NCBI RefSeq assembly: GCF_022095615.2
Contig: NZ_CP155559.1
Location: forward strand, 3,407,501-3,471,500
DNA from: Bacillus thuringiensis
Lineage (GTDB): Bacteria; Bacillota; Bacilli; Bacillales; Bacillaceae_G
Direction of reading: 5' to 3'
Length of the DNA: 64,000 nt
Position 1 is the first letter of the stretch. Every line of letters starts with the position of its first letter. Both the position numbers and the translations under genes were made by a program. Shown here one piece after another: positions 28,659 to 38,343 of this stretch. Under the pieces are notes generated by a model. The model was not told the DNA's origin, did not search any database, and worked only from the letters and a program-made list of their open reading frames with translations.

Positions 28659-28881
28659 GCTATTCTTCCCTTCGCTTATATTAGTAAACGTTTTATACAT
28701 TTATATGATAGCTTCCCACGCAAGATTATACAACATGTATCGACAAATATGTTGATGTTTTTTTGATTTTTTATAAAAAAATCAATGATTTCGGGAATGT
28801 ATGGGTATTCAATATGACATACTTTTTCATTATTTTTATTTTAAAAAGAAAGGGAATTATCTGTATATTTATTCATCAATT

Positions 28882-29361
28882 TCAAATTCCATAATGCAAA
28901 ATATATCCTTCCCCATTTTTCACTCTGCGAAGCAAATGAATAAACGACTGTAAATCTTGGCATAATTTATCTCGATCAAATACGTATCTTTCATATTCTC
29001 CATCAGTATTATTATCATTTTCCCATTGAAACTGTCCTGTTAGCTCAATTGTTTCTGGCGCTAAAGAAAACATGCTAACTAGCGAACAAAATAACTGTTC
29101 TGCTATCACTGCCCCTTGTTGCTCAATTTTTGTAATACCATAATAATGAATGCCAAACCCTTCTGCTCTTTTTGCTGGATAATAGACTGGAATCCAATGG
29201 ATAAAATCTAATAGATATACGATTAACTCATCACTTAATACAATACACTCATCTATCGTTGCCTCTTCTTTATATAAAAAACAAAGTTCAATCCAATCTA
29301 CCTCTTTAAAATCCAATCTTTTTTCATTCGAAATAAATACGAACTCGTGCTGCAAAGCCAA
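28882..29361 (-). CDS. Conserved hypothetical protein
   Basis: 159 residues if translation begins at TTG 29361, which sits right after AGGAGGGATAT; the upstream ATG codons have no ribosome site. The product (MALQHEFVFISNEKRLDF onward) is acidic and soluble, with no membrane helix. It contains paired aromatic strands (DFIHWIPVYYPAKR, GFGIHYYGITKIE) and a C-terminal helix. I do not recognise a family. The ABC-transporter remnant downstream of it is separated by only ~75 bp. Confidence 0.6.
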   Translation of the reverse strand: MALQHEFVFISNEKRLDFKEVDWIELCFLYKEEATIDECIVLSDELIVYLLDFIHWIPVYYPAKRAEGFGIHYYGITKIEQQGAVIAEQLFCSLVSMFSLAPETIELTGQFQWENDNNTDGEYERYVFDRDKLCQDLQSFIHLLRRVKNGEGYILHYGI

Positions 29362-29437
29362 AATATCCCTCCTATTACCCACATTCATTATTCTTATTAT
29401 ATAAAAAAGCACCTTTTATAGGTGCTTCTAAAACAAA

Positions 29438-30121
29438 TTATACGATTTTCTTCCGTATCGAACTTGAAATAAAATCAATGATAATGACCATTAAAATGAT
29501 GCCTAATAAAATAATCCCCACACGAGACCAATTGCGTGAACTCAATGCAAAAATTAACGGTGTCCCAATCCCACCTGCTCCAATAACACCTAAAATGGCA
29601 GCGGATCGTACATTAATTTCGAACCTGTATAACGTATACGATAGAAAATCTGGTAATACTTGTGGCAATACTGCATACCAAAGTATTTGAAACCGATTTG
29701 CGCCTGTTGCTATTAACGCTTCCGTCGGTCCCTTATCTATATTTTCAATTCCTTCCGAATATAATTTCCCTAACATTCCGATAGAGTGTAATCCTAGAGC
29801 TAGAACTCCGGCAAAAGAGCCTGGTCCAACAGCTTTTATAAATAAAATGGCCATAACTAATTCAGGAAATGTACGAACAAAACTAAGTACAAATTTCCCA
29901 GTTCCTGAAGTTAATTTTCCACTGCTCATATTCGTTGCCGCCCAAAAAGCGAATGGAATAGATAAAAAGGCAGAAATAAATGTACCTAATATCGCAATTG
30001 CCAACGTATCAATTAAACCATGTAATAAATCTTCACCATCTGGCAAAGATACATACGACCAATCTGGACTCATTACACCTGTCATAATTGCTTTTGTAAT
30101 TTCTCCTGCCGTATCCTTTAT
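29438..30121 (-). pseudogene. phnE: phnE2, 3' part (interrupted by IStron)
   Basis: 227 codons of a PhnE-type ABC permease, cut off at its N-terminus by the mobile element. Reading continues in frame from the element border as IKDTAGEITKAIMTGVMSPDW. Helices follow, along with the permease EAA-like segment TEALIATGANRFQILWYAVLPQVLPDF, ending SSSIRKKIV. The missing first 40 codons lie at 32037-32156. Joined at the shared GG they give a 267-residue protein, the normal family length, so the gene was intact before insertion. It would be functional again only if the group I intron splices accurately; otherwise the transporter must rely on phnE1 alone. An internal ATG at 30085 exists but would make a truncated protein. 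Confidence 0.85.
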
Positions 30122-30124
30122 TCC

Positions 30125-30280
30125 GATACGATAAACTTAACTAAATCTATACAATTCAATCAAATTTACACAAGTTAGCGCTTCATCGTGTTCTCGCACC
30201 CCCGAAGGGACGAGGGGTATAACACTCCACACGAGGCAGTATCGTTACCTCCTATTATCAAGCATTTATTTTACCCATCT
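30125..30280 (-). ncRNA. Putative omega-RNA (TnpB guide) region and right end
   Basis: Downstream of and overlapping the end of tnpB the minus strand has compact structure: CCCCTCGTCCCTTCGGGGG, GCGAGAACACGATG, GCGCTAACTTGTG. It is followed by an AT-rich segment up to the right GG. TnpB systems take their guide RNA from exactly this region, with the guide read from the flanking DNA. Here that guide would start in phnE2 at about 30122 downwards. Boundaries are approximate. Confidence 0.5.
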
Positions 30281-31396
30281 TGATAAATTTATCACAGCAT
30301 TTACATCCCTATCGTGATGGCTATTGCATGGAACACAACGCCACTCACGTATTTTTAAACTCCACTGTCCTTCTGGTTGAACTGAATGGTCGTATTTCAC
30401 TCCGCAACATGAGCAAATCTGGCTTGAGGCGAACCATGTATCAGCTTTTACATACTCAATGCCATACTTCTCGCACTTGTATGATAAACATTGAAAGAAG
30501 AAGTTTAATTTTTGAAATGAAAATGCTTTCGATAGTTTTTTGTTTTTTAACAGGTTTGAGATAGATACGTCTTCCACAACAATCCTCATTGGTTTGGTTT
30601 TCACCAATTTAGCTGTTGCTTGATAGATATGGTTATTTCGGATATTCATAATTTTCCTAGATAACCGCAGGTGCTCAGTTTTAGCTTTTTCATATCCGGC
30701 AGATTGTATTTTTACACCTTTTTTAAATCTTCTAGACATATCTCTTTGTGCTGACTTTTTCCTTTTCAAAAGTTTTTTAACCTTGGCATCTTTGTTTATA
30801 TTTCGTTCTTTCGTACCATTAGAAGCCACAAACAGCTCTTTTAAACCAACATCCACACCCATCGACTCATCGGTTAATTCTTGTGCTTCAAAGGATTCTT
30901 TGAACCCTACACTAATCCACCAGTGACGACCATCAAAGGTAACTCTTGGATTGGATGGCTTTTTATTTCTTGGTAGTTGTTGGCTTGTTTTCACTTCTCC
31001 AATGGACTGAATATGAACTACTTTCTTTCCTATAACCAGTCTTTCATAATTGGCATAAAATCCTTGGATTAAATCTTTTTTGGATTTATAAGAAGTGTGA
31101 TAACCATTTTTGTACTTTTTGAACGAATGTTTCCTCGCCTTGTCAAAATCTTTTGAAGCCTGTTTGGGAACTTGTGCGTTGATGTCATGTAACCACTCAT
31201 ATCTCTTTCGCTTCTTGATCTTTGTAAATCGTTTCTGTAAAGCTAACTGTGAAACAGATTTTCCAAATAGCTTATAGTATCTATCACTCATTCTTTTACA
31301 ATAGCTATAAGCGAATCTTGCAGCACCAGCATGGTTTCTAAGCACTTGTTCTTGTTCAGGCGTTGGAATCAGTCTGACTTTCTTCGCCAATATCAT
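30266..31396 (-). CDS. tnpB: TnpB RNA-guided nuclease (IStron-encoded)
   Basis: 376 residues, full length for TnpB. The N-terminal helix-rich part (LIPTPEQEQVLRNHAGAARF) is followed by the RuvC fold with all three acidic residues: Asp182 (GVDVGLKEL), Glu275 (IVVEDVSIS) and Asp364 (HHDRDVNAVIN). A zinc ribbon has Cys328, Cys331, Cys354 and Cys357. So the nuclease looks active. TnpB cuts DNA guided by omega-RNA next to a target-adjacent motif, which helps keep the element in place after excision. The start ATG overlaps the stop of the upstream 42-codon frame (TGATG), giving translational coupling; its own ribosome site is weak. Confidence 0.9.
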   Translation of the reverse strand: MILAKKVRLIPTPEQEQVLRNHAGAARFAYSYCKRMSDRYYKLFGKSVSQLALQKRFTKIKKRKRYEWLHDINAQVPKQASKDFDKARKHSFKKYKNGYHTSYKSKKDLIQGFYANYERLVIGKKVVHIQSIGEVKTSQQLPRNKKPSNPRVTFDGRHWWISVGFKESFEAQELTDESMGVDVGLKELFVASNGTKERNINKDAKVKKLLKRKKSAQRDMSRRFKKGVKIQSAGYEKAKTEHLRLSRKIMNIRNNHIYQATAKLVKTKPMRIVVEDVSISNLLKNKKLSKAFSFQKLNFFFQCLSYKCEKYGIEYVKADTWFASSQICSCCGVKYDHSVQPEGQWSLKIREWRCVPCNSHHDRDVNAVINLSRWVK

Positions 31397-31524
31397 CAGA
31401 ATTTAAATCCTTTAATGGAAGATTTGTTCTTCTGAATAGTAGCGTGTTCCACCAGCATTCTCCTAAGACTACTAGGATACAAACCTGTTAATTCCGATAC
31501 TTGACTAACTCGTGAAAATTTCAT
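31396..31524 (-). CDS. 42-residue HTH remnant of IS607-type TnpA
   Basis: A short gene with a good GAGGTGAG site 8 bases before ATG 31524. The product MKFSRVSQVSELTGLYPSSL plus RRMLVEHATIQ resembles the MerR-like helix-turn-helix that opens IS607 serine recombinases (pattern: VS.LTG..PS.LRR). The catalytic resolvase domain is gone and the frame ends KGFKF, with its TGA overlapping the tnpB start. It cannot recombine DNA itself; it may serve only to bring ribosomes to tnpB. An inverted repeat just upstream (CTCATTGAATnTACC / GGTAnATTCAATGAG) includes the edge of its ribosome site. Confidence 0.6.
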   Translation of the reverse strand: MKFSRVSQVSELTGLYPSSLRRMLVEHATIQKNKSSIKGFKF

Positions 31525-31619
31525 TATTATTCTCACCTCATTGAATTTACCATAATGCATAGATTCGGTAGATTCAATGAGACTTGATAGATTTAATTAA
31601 ATTTATCTCGTTCAACTAG

Positions 31620-32037
31620 GGGCGCAATTCCTTAGCCAGTTCTCTTATGAACTTCTCATGTTTTCACATGAGCGCAGACTATATGTTTATCTCTTTAGAG
31701 ATAGAGGATTTTTCCATCACCATAGGCTTGTGATGTACTCTCGTCAGTTATACGAGATAGTCGTTGAACGTTCATCTTATCCATTTTGACTTAGATGATT
31801 CGAGGCGGAAGACCCATTGCTCTAGTGTTTAGGATTTAACCTTGCACCATCTGATTAATTTTTTCTGCTTTCGCAACATTCACGCTCACCATTTCTAGCC
31901 ACGTTGTAGTTCAATCAGCTTTAGGGATTGCCCGCAGTTAACCCTCACTACTAGCCAATCACTTGACTAGCAGGGCTTACTGATATATTTAATTAACTTT
32001 CGTTATAATTGGTTAAATAAATCGTAACAGTTAGTTA
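31620..32037 (-). ncRNA. Group I self-splicing intron of the IStron
   Basis: Core elements can be read on the minus strand. P1: 5' exon AGGGU (32041-32037) pairs with GCCCU (31976-31972), giving the classic U-G pair. P2: CTGCTAG / CTAGTAG (31973-31967 and 31954-31948). The P-element is AACTGCGGGCAATCCC (~31939-31924). The R-element GTTCAACGACTATCTCG (~31768-31752) pairs with the S-element ACATATAGTCTGCGC (~31686-31672); the P7 arms GACTA / TAGTC lie at 31758-31762 and 31677-31681. A long P1 extension is closed by a GAAA loop. The 3' splice site should be at the right end of the IStron near 30123. The remaining pairings need a covariance-model fold. Confidence 0.8.
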
Positions 32038-32156
32038 CCCTCTAACGGGACTCCTGAAAAAGCCCATACATAAACAAATGCAAGTGCTATAAAAATAAAC
32101 CAGCGATACACACTCGGTTTCTTCGGTTTTGGTACGATTAACGTCGTTTTACTCAT
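32037..32156 (-). pseudogene. phnE: phnE2, 5' part (interrupted by IStron)
   Basis: The first 40 codons of phnE2: [20 protein letters not shown] then a membrane helix and FSGVPLEG, after which the element begins and adds N and a stop. The ATG overlaps the stop of phnE1 (TAATG), so it is the next gene of the phn operon. Too short to be called on its own. Without splicing it would give a 41-residue peptide. Confidence 0.85.
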
Positions 32157-32950
32157 TATAATTTCTCCCGTAACAATGTACTTACATAATCAATTAACAA
32201 TACAACAACAAGGGTATAGATAATAATAGATGCAGTTTGTTGATATTGTAAAAAACCAAGTGTGCGGTCATAATATAATCCAATACCACCTGCCCCTACT
32301 AAACCTAAAACAGCTGCTGCACGTACGTTCACCTCAAATGTATAAAGAACATAGGAGACAAAATGTGCTTTCACTTGCGGAATTACCCCATACACAATCC
32401 ATTGCACTTTATTTGCTCCTACTGCTGTCATCGCTTCTAATGGACCTGAATCAATCGATTCAATTGACTCATACAACAATTTCGCCACGAGCCCAATTGA
32501 GAAAAAAGTAAGAGCCAAAATACCTGGAAGTGGTCCTATTCCAAAAATAGCTACGAAAATCGCCGCTAATAATAAATCTGGTATCGTTCGGATAAAATTT
32601 AAAACCAATCGAGCTGGCCCGTACAAAAATGTACTAGTAAACACATTACTTGCCGCAAATAGTGCCAGTGGAATAGCTAAAATCGCTCCTAACGTCGTCC
32701 CAATAATCGCCATACGTATTGTATCTAACATCGCTGTTGTAATAACTTGAAAATAACTCCAATCAGGCGGCACCATCTCTTTTAACAAATCAATCATATT
32801 AGGAAAACCAACTACTAGTTTTGAAAATGATGCGTCGACCTGTACACTGCTTCCCCACAACAGTAAAATGACTAGAATAGCCGTTAACATATGTTTCAAC
32901 TTACTCGGCGGCTTCGGTATCGATTTCGAATATATCGTCACGTCATTCAT
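32156..32950 (-). CDS. phnE: Phosphonate-type ABC transporter permease PhnE1
   Basis: A 264-residue binding-protein-dependent permease with six helices. The cytoplasmic coupling motif ([22 protein letters not shown], ~164-185 region) is recognisable, and the final helix is followed by STLLREKL. It is the first of two PhnE-like subunits and overlaps phnC by 4 bp. With PhnD and PhnC it forms an importer for phosphonates or related phosphorus oxyanions. No C-P lyase or phosphonatase gene adjoins, so the exact substrate is open. Confidence 0.85.
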   Translation of the reverse strand: MNDVTIYSKSIPKPPSKLKHMLTAILVILLLWGSSVQVDASFSKLVVGFPNMIDLLKEMVPPDWSYFQVITTAMLDTIRMAIIGTTLGAILAIPLALFAASNVFTSTFLYGPARLVLNFIRTIPDLLLAAIFVAIFGIGPLPGILALTFFSIGLVAKLLYESIESIDSGPLEAMTAVGANKVQWIVYGVIPQVKAHFVSYVLYTFEVNVRAAAVLGLVGAGGIGLYYDRTLGFLQYQQTASIIIYTLVVVLLIDYVSTLLREKL

Positions 32951-33720
32951 TTAACTGCCACCTCTAATAATTCACTTTTCTGCGCTACGTCTCCATAAAT
33001 TTCAGCAAATTTTTCATCCGTTGCCTCTTCTACTGAACCATCAAAAACAATTTCGCCTGCATGTAATCCAATAATGCGTGTCGCATATTGCCTAGCTAAA
33101 TCAATAGAATGTAAGTTTACAATTGTTGTAATTCCAAAATCTTCATTAATTTTTTTCAAATCATCTAATACTTGCTTTGTTGTTAGCGGATCTAACGACG
33201 CAACAGGTTCATCTGCCAATATGATTTTCGCTTCTTGCGCCAACGCTCTAGCAATCGATACACGTTGCTGTTGTCCTCCTGATAATTCATCAGCTCGCGC
33301 ATATGCTTTTTCTAAAATATTCACCCTTTTTAACGATTGAAAGGCAAGCTCCAAATCTTCTTTTGGAAATAGACCTAACGTTGTACGTAAAGTCGAATGA
33401 TACCCAACACGCCCAGCTAATACATTCTTCAATACCGATGATCGCTTTACAAGGTTAAAACTTTGAAAAATCATGCCAATATCCCGGCGCATGCGACGTA
33501 ATCCTTTTCCTTTTGCAGCAGTTATAGATTCACCTTCAATCATGATTTCGCCTTCTGTAATCTCATGAAGACGGTTTACAGATCTTAGAAGTGTAGACTT
33601 TCCAGCCCCAGACAGCCCTACCATTACAACAAACTCACCTTTTTGAATGTTCAAGTTTATATTATTCAATCCTTTTGTACCATTCGGATACACTTTGGAG
33701 ACATTTCGAAACTCTATCAC
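32947..33720 (-). CDS. phnC: Phosphonate-type ABC transporter ATPase PhnC
   Basis: A 257-residue ATPase: Walker [11 protein letters not shown]-loop [10 protein letters not shown], signature [16 protein letters not shown], Walker [15 protein letters not shown]-loop NLHS. The PhnC-type feature [20 protein letters not shown] precedes the Q-loop. It energises the phn importer and overlaps phnE1. No nearby riboswitch or Pho box is evident to me. Confidence 0.9.
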   Translation of the reverse strand: MIEFRNVSKVYPNGTKGLNNINLNIQKGEFVVMVGLSGAGKSTLLRSVNRLHEITEGEIMIEGESITAAKGKGLRRMRRDIGMIFQSFNLVKRSSVLKNVLAGRVGYHSTLRTTLGLFPKEDLELAFQSLKRVNILEKAYARADELSGGQQQRVSIARALAQEAKIILADEPVASLDPLTTKQVLDDLKKINEDFGITTIVNLHSIDLARQYATRIIGLHAGEIVFDGSVEEATDEKFAEIYGDVAQKSELLEVAVK

Positions 33721-33806
33721 ACATCTTACCTACCTTCTATATATTCCAAACGGCAAACTAACTGAAAATAAACCCTTCTTCCAGTTAGCTGCCATTTCCA
33801 TATGTA

Positions 33807-34745
33807 TTATTGCGTTTTTACTTTCTTTCCATATTCACGAACGATATCAAATTTACTATCATCAGATTTAACATATCCTTCATGTGAATATACTTCTTTA
33901 ATGATTTTGTGACCTTCCTCATTCTTTCCTATTTCAATGAAAGCATCCTGTAATTTCTTGCTCCACTCTGCATCTAAATCAGAGCGTACCGAAATCGTAT
34001 CGTTTGGAATTTTCTCCGTAAATTTCACTATTTTCGTTTGATCGAATATATTCGGATAATCTTTTTTTACAATATTACGAGCATCTTGGAATACAACAGC
34101 TGCATCTACATCACCATTTAAAAGAGCAATAAGCGACTGATCGTGACCTTTTAATGTAACAGGTTTCACATCCTTTAACGGATCAACCCCCTCTTTTAAC
34201 AATACAGCCGCAGGCCATACGTATCCTGCTGATGATGTTACATCTTGATAACCAATTTTTTTACCTTTTAAATCTTTTACACTGTTAATGTTAGAATCTT
34301 TCTTAACAACAAATTCAGATTTATAAAAGTCTACTAAATCTTTTGTAGGAGCTCCCGTTTCATCATCTACTCCAAAACGTTGTGCTTGTAAAATTACGTT
34401 TGCAGCCTTTTTCTCATGCGCTAGCACATACGCTGTTGGAGGTAAAAAACCTACATCTACTTGCTTAGATGCCATCGCTTCTACAATTGTATTGTAATTC
34501 GTTGAAATACTAACTTTTACCGGAATATTTAATTTATCACTTAATAGCTTTTCCAATGGTTTCGCCTTCGCCTCTAACGTATCTGCATTTTGAGAAGGAA
34601 CAAATTGAACATTTAAAGTCTTCGGTACATACCCTTTTTTCGTATCTTCATTTTTACTTGCACTTGATTCCTTCGTTCCACAGCCACTCAATAATCCCGC
34701 TGCAATTACAACCGTTGTACTCATCGCAAAAACTTTTTTCAACAT
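33807..34745 (-). CDS. phnD: Phosphonate-type substrate-binding lipoprotein PhnD
   Basis: 312 residues. Lipoprotein signal MLKKVFAMSTTVVIAAGLLS then GC, with Cys the lipid-bearing residue. The periplasmic-binding fold of the PhnD family follows: LNVQFVPSQNADTLEAKAKP, VDVGFLPPTAYVLAHE, DLKGKKIGYQDVTSSAGY, GDVDAAVVFQDA. ATG 34745 follows TGGAGG; the longer frame upstream has no ribosome site. First gene of phnD-phnC-phnE1-phnE2, so the promoter should lie in 34746-34929. Confidence 0.9.
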   Translation of the reverse strand: MLKKVFAMSTTVVIAAGLLSGCGTKESSASKNEDTKKGYVPKTLNVQFVPSQNADTLEAKAKPLEKLLSDKLNIPVKVSISTNYNTIVEAMASKQVDVGFLPPTAYVLAHEKKAANVILQAQRFGVDDETGAPTKDLVDFYKSEFVVKKDSNINSVKDLKGKKIGYQDVTSSAGYVWPAAVLLKEGVDPLKDVKPVTLKGHDQSLIALLNGDVDAAVVFQDARNIVKKDYPNIFDQTKIVKFTEKIPNDTISVRSDLDAEWSKKLQDAFIEIGKNEEGHKIIKEVYSHEGYVKSDDSKFDIVREYGKKVKTQ

Positions 34746-34929
34746 ATTAATGCCTCCATTTTTGTTGTTATAAAATAACCTTCCGTAAACATGAAGAAAT
34801 ATATCACATATTTTTACAAATAATTGCTTATTTACAGAATCTTTACACATTCTATACATTCTCATTAAAATTCTCTTCATATATTTGATATGCTTAACTA
34901 GTAGATAACAATAGAAAAGGTGAATAATA

Positions 34930-36513
34930 TTGAAGCAAAATCAAATTGTAACTTTAAACATCTTATTAACAAGCGATATACATGGTACTGTTTATCCAAT
35001 TCACTACCAAGATAACTCTCAAGCTGAAATTGGTTTAGCTAAAATTTCTACTCTTATAAAAAAAGAACGTTCCCAAAATAGAAACGTTCTTTTAATTGAT
35101 AACGGTGACTTCATACAAGGAACACCCTTTACTTATCATTACGCTACATACAAAAAAGATAAGAAAAACCCAATGTCCTTATTAGCGAACTATTTAAACT
35201 ATGATGCTGCAGTTATCGGGAATCATGAATTTAATTATGGAATGGACGTATTAAATCATGCTATTTCTACTGCGAACTTCCCGTATCTATCAGCAAATAT
35301 TTTAGATACAAACAGAAAAGAACCTTATTTCGGGAAACCATATATAATAAAACATATTGAATCAAATATAAAAATTGCTATTTTAGGGATGACAACGCAT
35401 TACATTCCTAATTGGGAACAACCTCATCACATTCAAGATCTACAATTTGAAGATGCATTAGAAACAACAAAAAAATGGGTTTCTTACATTCGCAAACAAG
35501 AGCAACCAGATTTACTAGTCGTAGCGTATCATGGAGGATTTGAACGCGATTTACAAACCGGGGTACCGACTGAAGTTTTAACAGGTGAAAACCAAGGTTA
35601 TGCAATGTGCCATAAAATTGAAGGCATAGATATTTTACTAACAGGCCACCAACACCGGGAAATCGCTCACACCGTAATAAATGGTGTAACAGTTTTACAA
35701 ACTGGATGCAATGGACACTCCGTCGGAAAAATAACAGTAACATTCGAGAAAACAGAACAAAAATGGGTAAAAAAAGAGAGTTATTCACAATTATTGCCCG
35801 TGCGTGGAATTACTGCGGACCAACATATGCTTTCCTTGGTTGCCGATTATGAAGAGGAAACACAAAATTGGCTCGATCAACCTATTGGATTAATCTATGG
35901 AGACATGCAAATTTCAGATGCTATGCAAACTCGTTTGCAAGACCATCCTTTTATTGAATTTATAAATAAAATACAGATGGATATAGCTAATGTTTCCATT
36001 TCTTGTACAAGCTTATTCCATAATCTATCTCCAGGTTTCCCTAATCGCGTAACAATGCGTAACATCGTTTCTAATTATATTTATCCAAATACATTAAAAG
36101 TAATTAGAATAACTGGAGCGGATATAAAAGATGCCCTTGAACTCTCTGCTTCTTATTTCACATTAAAAGCAGATGAAACTATCATTGTAAATCCTACCTA
36201 CATAGAACCAAAGCCGCAACACTATAATTACGATATGTGGGAAGGAATTTCGTACGTATTAAACATTTCCAAACCAATTGGAGAGAGAGTCGAATCCTTA
36301 CAGTATAAAGGAGCTCCCCTTCATATGAATGAAGAATATGACGTCGTTATGAATAATTATCGCGCAAGCGGCGGAGGGAACTTCTTTATGTTTCAAAATA
36401 AGCCCGTAATAAAAGACATACCAACAGATATGTCTGAACTTATCGCTAACTATATATTGAAGCACAAAAAGATAGAAGCAACAGTCAATAACAACTGGAA
36501 AGTTATTAAATAA
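34930..36513 (+). CDS. 5'-nucleotidase/metallophosphatase family protein
   Basis: A 527-residue two-domain enzyme of the UshA/5'-nucleotidase family. The metallophosphatase domain (~1-290) has TSDIHG, IDNGDFIQG, IGNHEFNYG, AYHGGF and GHQHR. The C-terminal 5'-nucleotidase domain (~320-520) has NYRASGGGNFFMF for substrate stacking. Relatives hydrolyse nucleotides or 2',3'-cyclic nucleotides and release phosphate. No signal peptide is visible, so it acts in the cytoplasm. Start is TTG 34930 after AAAGGTGA. It is divergent from the phn operon, so a phosphate-scavenging link is possible but unproven. Confidence 0.85.
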   Translation: MKQNQIVTLNILLTSDIHGTVYPIHYQDNSQAEIGLAKISTLIKKERSQNRNVLLIDNGDFIQGTPFTYHYATYKKDKKNPMSLLANYLNYDAAVIGNHEFNYGMDVLNHAISTANFPYLSANILDTNRKEPYFGKPYIIKHIESNIKIAILGMTTHYIPNWEQPHHIQDLQFEDALETTKKWVSYIRKQEQPDLLVVAYHGGFERDLQTGVPTEVLTGENQGYAMCHKIEGIDILLTGHQHREIAHTVINGVTVLQTGCNGHSVGKITVTFEKTEQKWVKKESYSQLLPVRGITADQHMLSLVADYEEETQNWLDQPIGLIYGDMQISDAMQTRLQDHPFIEFINKIQMDIANVSISCTSLFHNLSPGFPNRVTMRNIVSNYIYPNTLKVIRITGADIKDALELSASYFTLKADETIIVNPTYIEPKPQHYNYDMWEGISYVLNISKPIGERVESLQYKGAPLHMNEEYDVVMNNYRASGGGNFFMFQNKPVIKDIPTDMSELIANYILKHKKIEATVNNNWKVIK

Positions 36514-36529
36514 CGGATATAATAAATAA

Positions 36530-36552
36530 AAAAGATGGGCTTCGCCCATCTT

Positions 36553-36554
<2 letters not shown>
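36530..36554. terminator. Bidirectional terminator
   Basis: AAAAGATGGGC, loop TTC, GCCCATCTTTT; between the 5'-nucleotidase gene and convergent ynzC. Confidence 0.9.
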
Positions 36555-36810
<256 letters not shown>

Positions 36811-36837
36811 TCAAAACTGATTATTATCATACAATAG

Positions 36838-37524
<687 letters not shown>

Positions 37525-37554
37525 TTATAGTGTATCATAAATTCGCCTTTCGTT

Positions 37555-37568
37555 CGAACTTATGTTTG
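37555..37568. promoter_or_regulatory. LexA (SOS) box
   Basis: CGAACTTATGTTTG matches the Bacillus consensus CGAAC-N4-GTTYG. It overlaps the lexA -35 box and lies in the 78-140 bp gap between lexA and yneB, so it can control both. Confidence 0.9.
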
Positions 37569-37594
37569 TAGAATGTTTTTTCGCATGTTATACT
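37566..37594 (+). promoter_or_regulatory. lexA promoter
   Basis: TTGTAG, 17 bp, TATACT, ending 41 bp before the lexA ATG; the -35 sits inside the SOS box, explaining autorepression. Confidence 0.7.
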
Positions 37595-37635
37595 TATTAA
37601 TAAGAAAAATGAAAGAAAACGAGGTGTTAGAAAAC

Positions 37636-38256
37636 ATGGAAAAGTTAACGAAACGCCAGCAAGACATTCTCGACTTTATTAAGCTAAAAGTACAAGAAAA
37701 AGGATATCCACCTTCCGTACGTGAAATCGGTCAAGCAGTCGGCCTCGCTTCTAGTTCTACAGTGCACGGACATTTATCACGACTAGAAGAAAAAGGATAT
37801 ATTCGACGCGATCCAACAAAACCACGAGCAATTGAAATTTTAGGTGACAACCGAATGGATACAGAAACACAATCTGTTATTCAAGTTCCAATTGTCGGAA
37901 AAGTTACTGCTGGATTACCGATTACAGCAGTTGAAAGTGTAGAAGATCACTTCCCACTTCCAGCTAGCATTGTTGCTGGAGCAGACCAAGTATTTATGTT
38001 ACGTATTTCCGGAGATAGTATGATTGAAGCTGGTATTTTCGATGGGGATTTAGTTGTTGTTCGCCAACAACAGTCTGCATACAACGGTGAAATTGTAGTC
38101 GCTTTAACAGAAGATAACGAAGCAACTGTTAAACGTTTCTATAAAGAAAAAGACCATTTCCGTCTACAACCGGAAAACTCTTCATTAGAACCTATCATTT
38201 TAAAACAAGTGTCAGTTATCGGAAAAGTAATTGGCGTATATCGTGATTTACATTAA
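37636..38256 (+). CDS. lexA: SOS repressor LexA
   Basis: 206 residues. The winged HTH (~1-65, [20 protein letters not shown]) binds the SOS box. The S24 self-cleavage domain follows, with the Ala92-Gly93 cleavage site (VTAGLP), catalytic Ser128 (GDSM) and Lys166 (ATVKRF). RecA filaments on damaged DNA stimulate autocleavage and derepress the regulon. ATG 37636 follows GAGGTG; an earlier frame start is inside the promoter. Monocistronic with its own terminator. Confidence 0.97.
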   Translation: MEKLTKRQQDILDFIKLKVQEKGYPPSVREIGQAVGLASSSTVHGHLSRLEEKGYIRRDPTKPRAIEILGDNRMDTETQSVIQVPIVGKVTAGLPITAVESVEDHFPLPASIVAGADQVFMLRISGDSMIEAGIFDGDLVVVRQQQSAYNGEIVVALTEDNEATVKRFYKEKDHFRLQPENSSLEPIILKQVSVIGKVIGVYRDLH

Positions 38257-38262
38257 GAATAA

Positions 38263-38310
38263 AAAAAGAAGATAATTACCTTATTTACATACGGTAATTA
38301 TCTTCTTTTT
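38263..38310 (+). terminator. Terminator of lexA
   Basis: An 18-bp stem (AAAAAGAAGATAATTACC and complement) with a 12-nt loop and T-rich end. Confidence 0.85.
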
Positions 38311-38343
38311 TGTATTTTGATAGATTTTCATACATTCTATTTC

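Larger units (their letters stand above)
30123..32039 (-). mobile_element. IStron (group I intron + IS607-type element) in phnE2
   Basis: A 1.9-kb insertion splitting phnE2. Read on the minus strand it holds a group I intron (about 32037-31620), an IS607-type tnpA remnant (31524-31396), tnpB (31396-30266), and a structured 3' tail (guide-RNA region). Both ends carry GG next to the phnE sequence (GAGGG|TAAC and ATCGG|AATAAAG). This fits IS607-family serine recombinases, which recombine at a GG core without making longer target duplications. IStrons of this build are described in Clostridium and in the B. cereus group (BcISt1). Removal with one GG left restores the codons GAG GGA ATA AAG. The element lacks a full TnpA, so it needs help to move. 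Confidence 0.85.

Noticed and set aside
28681..28700. cre-like (CcpA) site upstream of tkt, AAACGTTT core
   Set aside because: Three of the defined consensus positions differ; too weak to call.
30085..30087. ATG at 30085 as the true start of a short PhnE
   Set aside because: No ribosome site, and the frame continues upstream to the element border with residues expected of the full permease.
31525..32036. Treating this stretch as plain intergenic DNA of a simple IS200/IS605 element
   Set aside because: The group I core elements, the P1 pairing with the exon and the split phnE2 frame explain it better as an IStron; GG ends and the MerR-like HTH fit IS607 rather than IS605.
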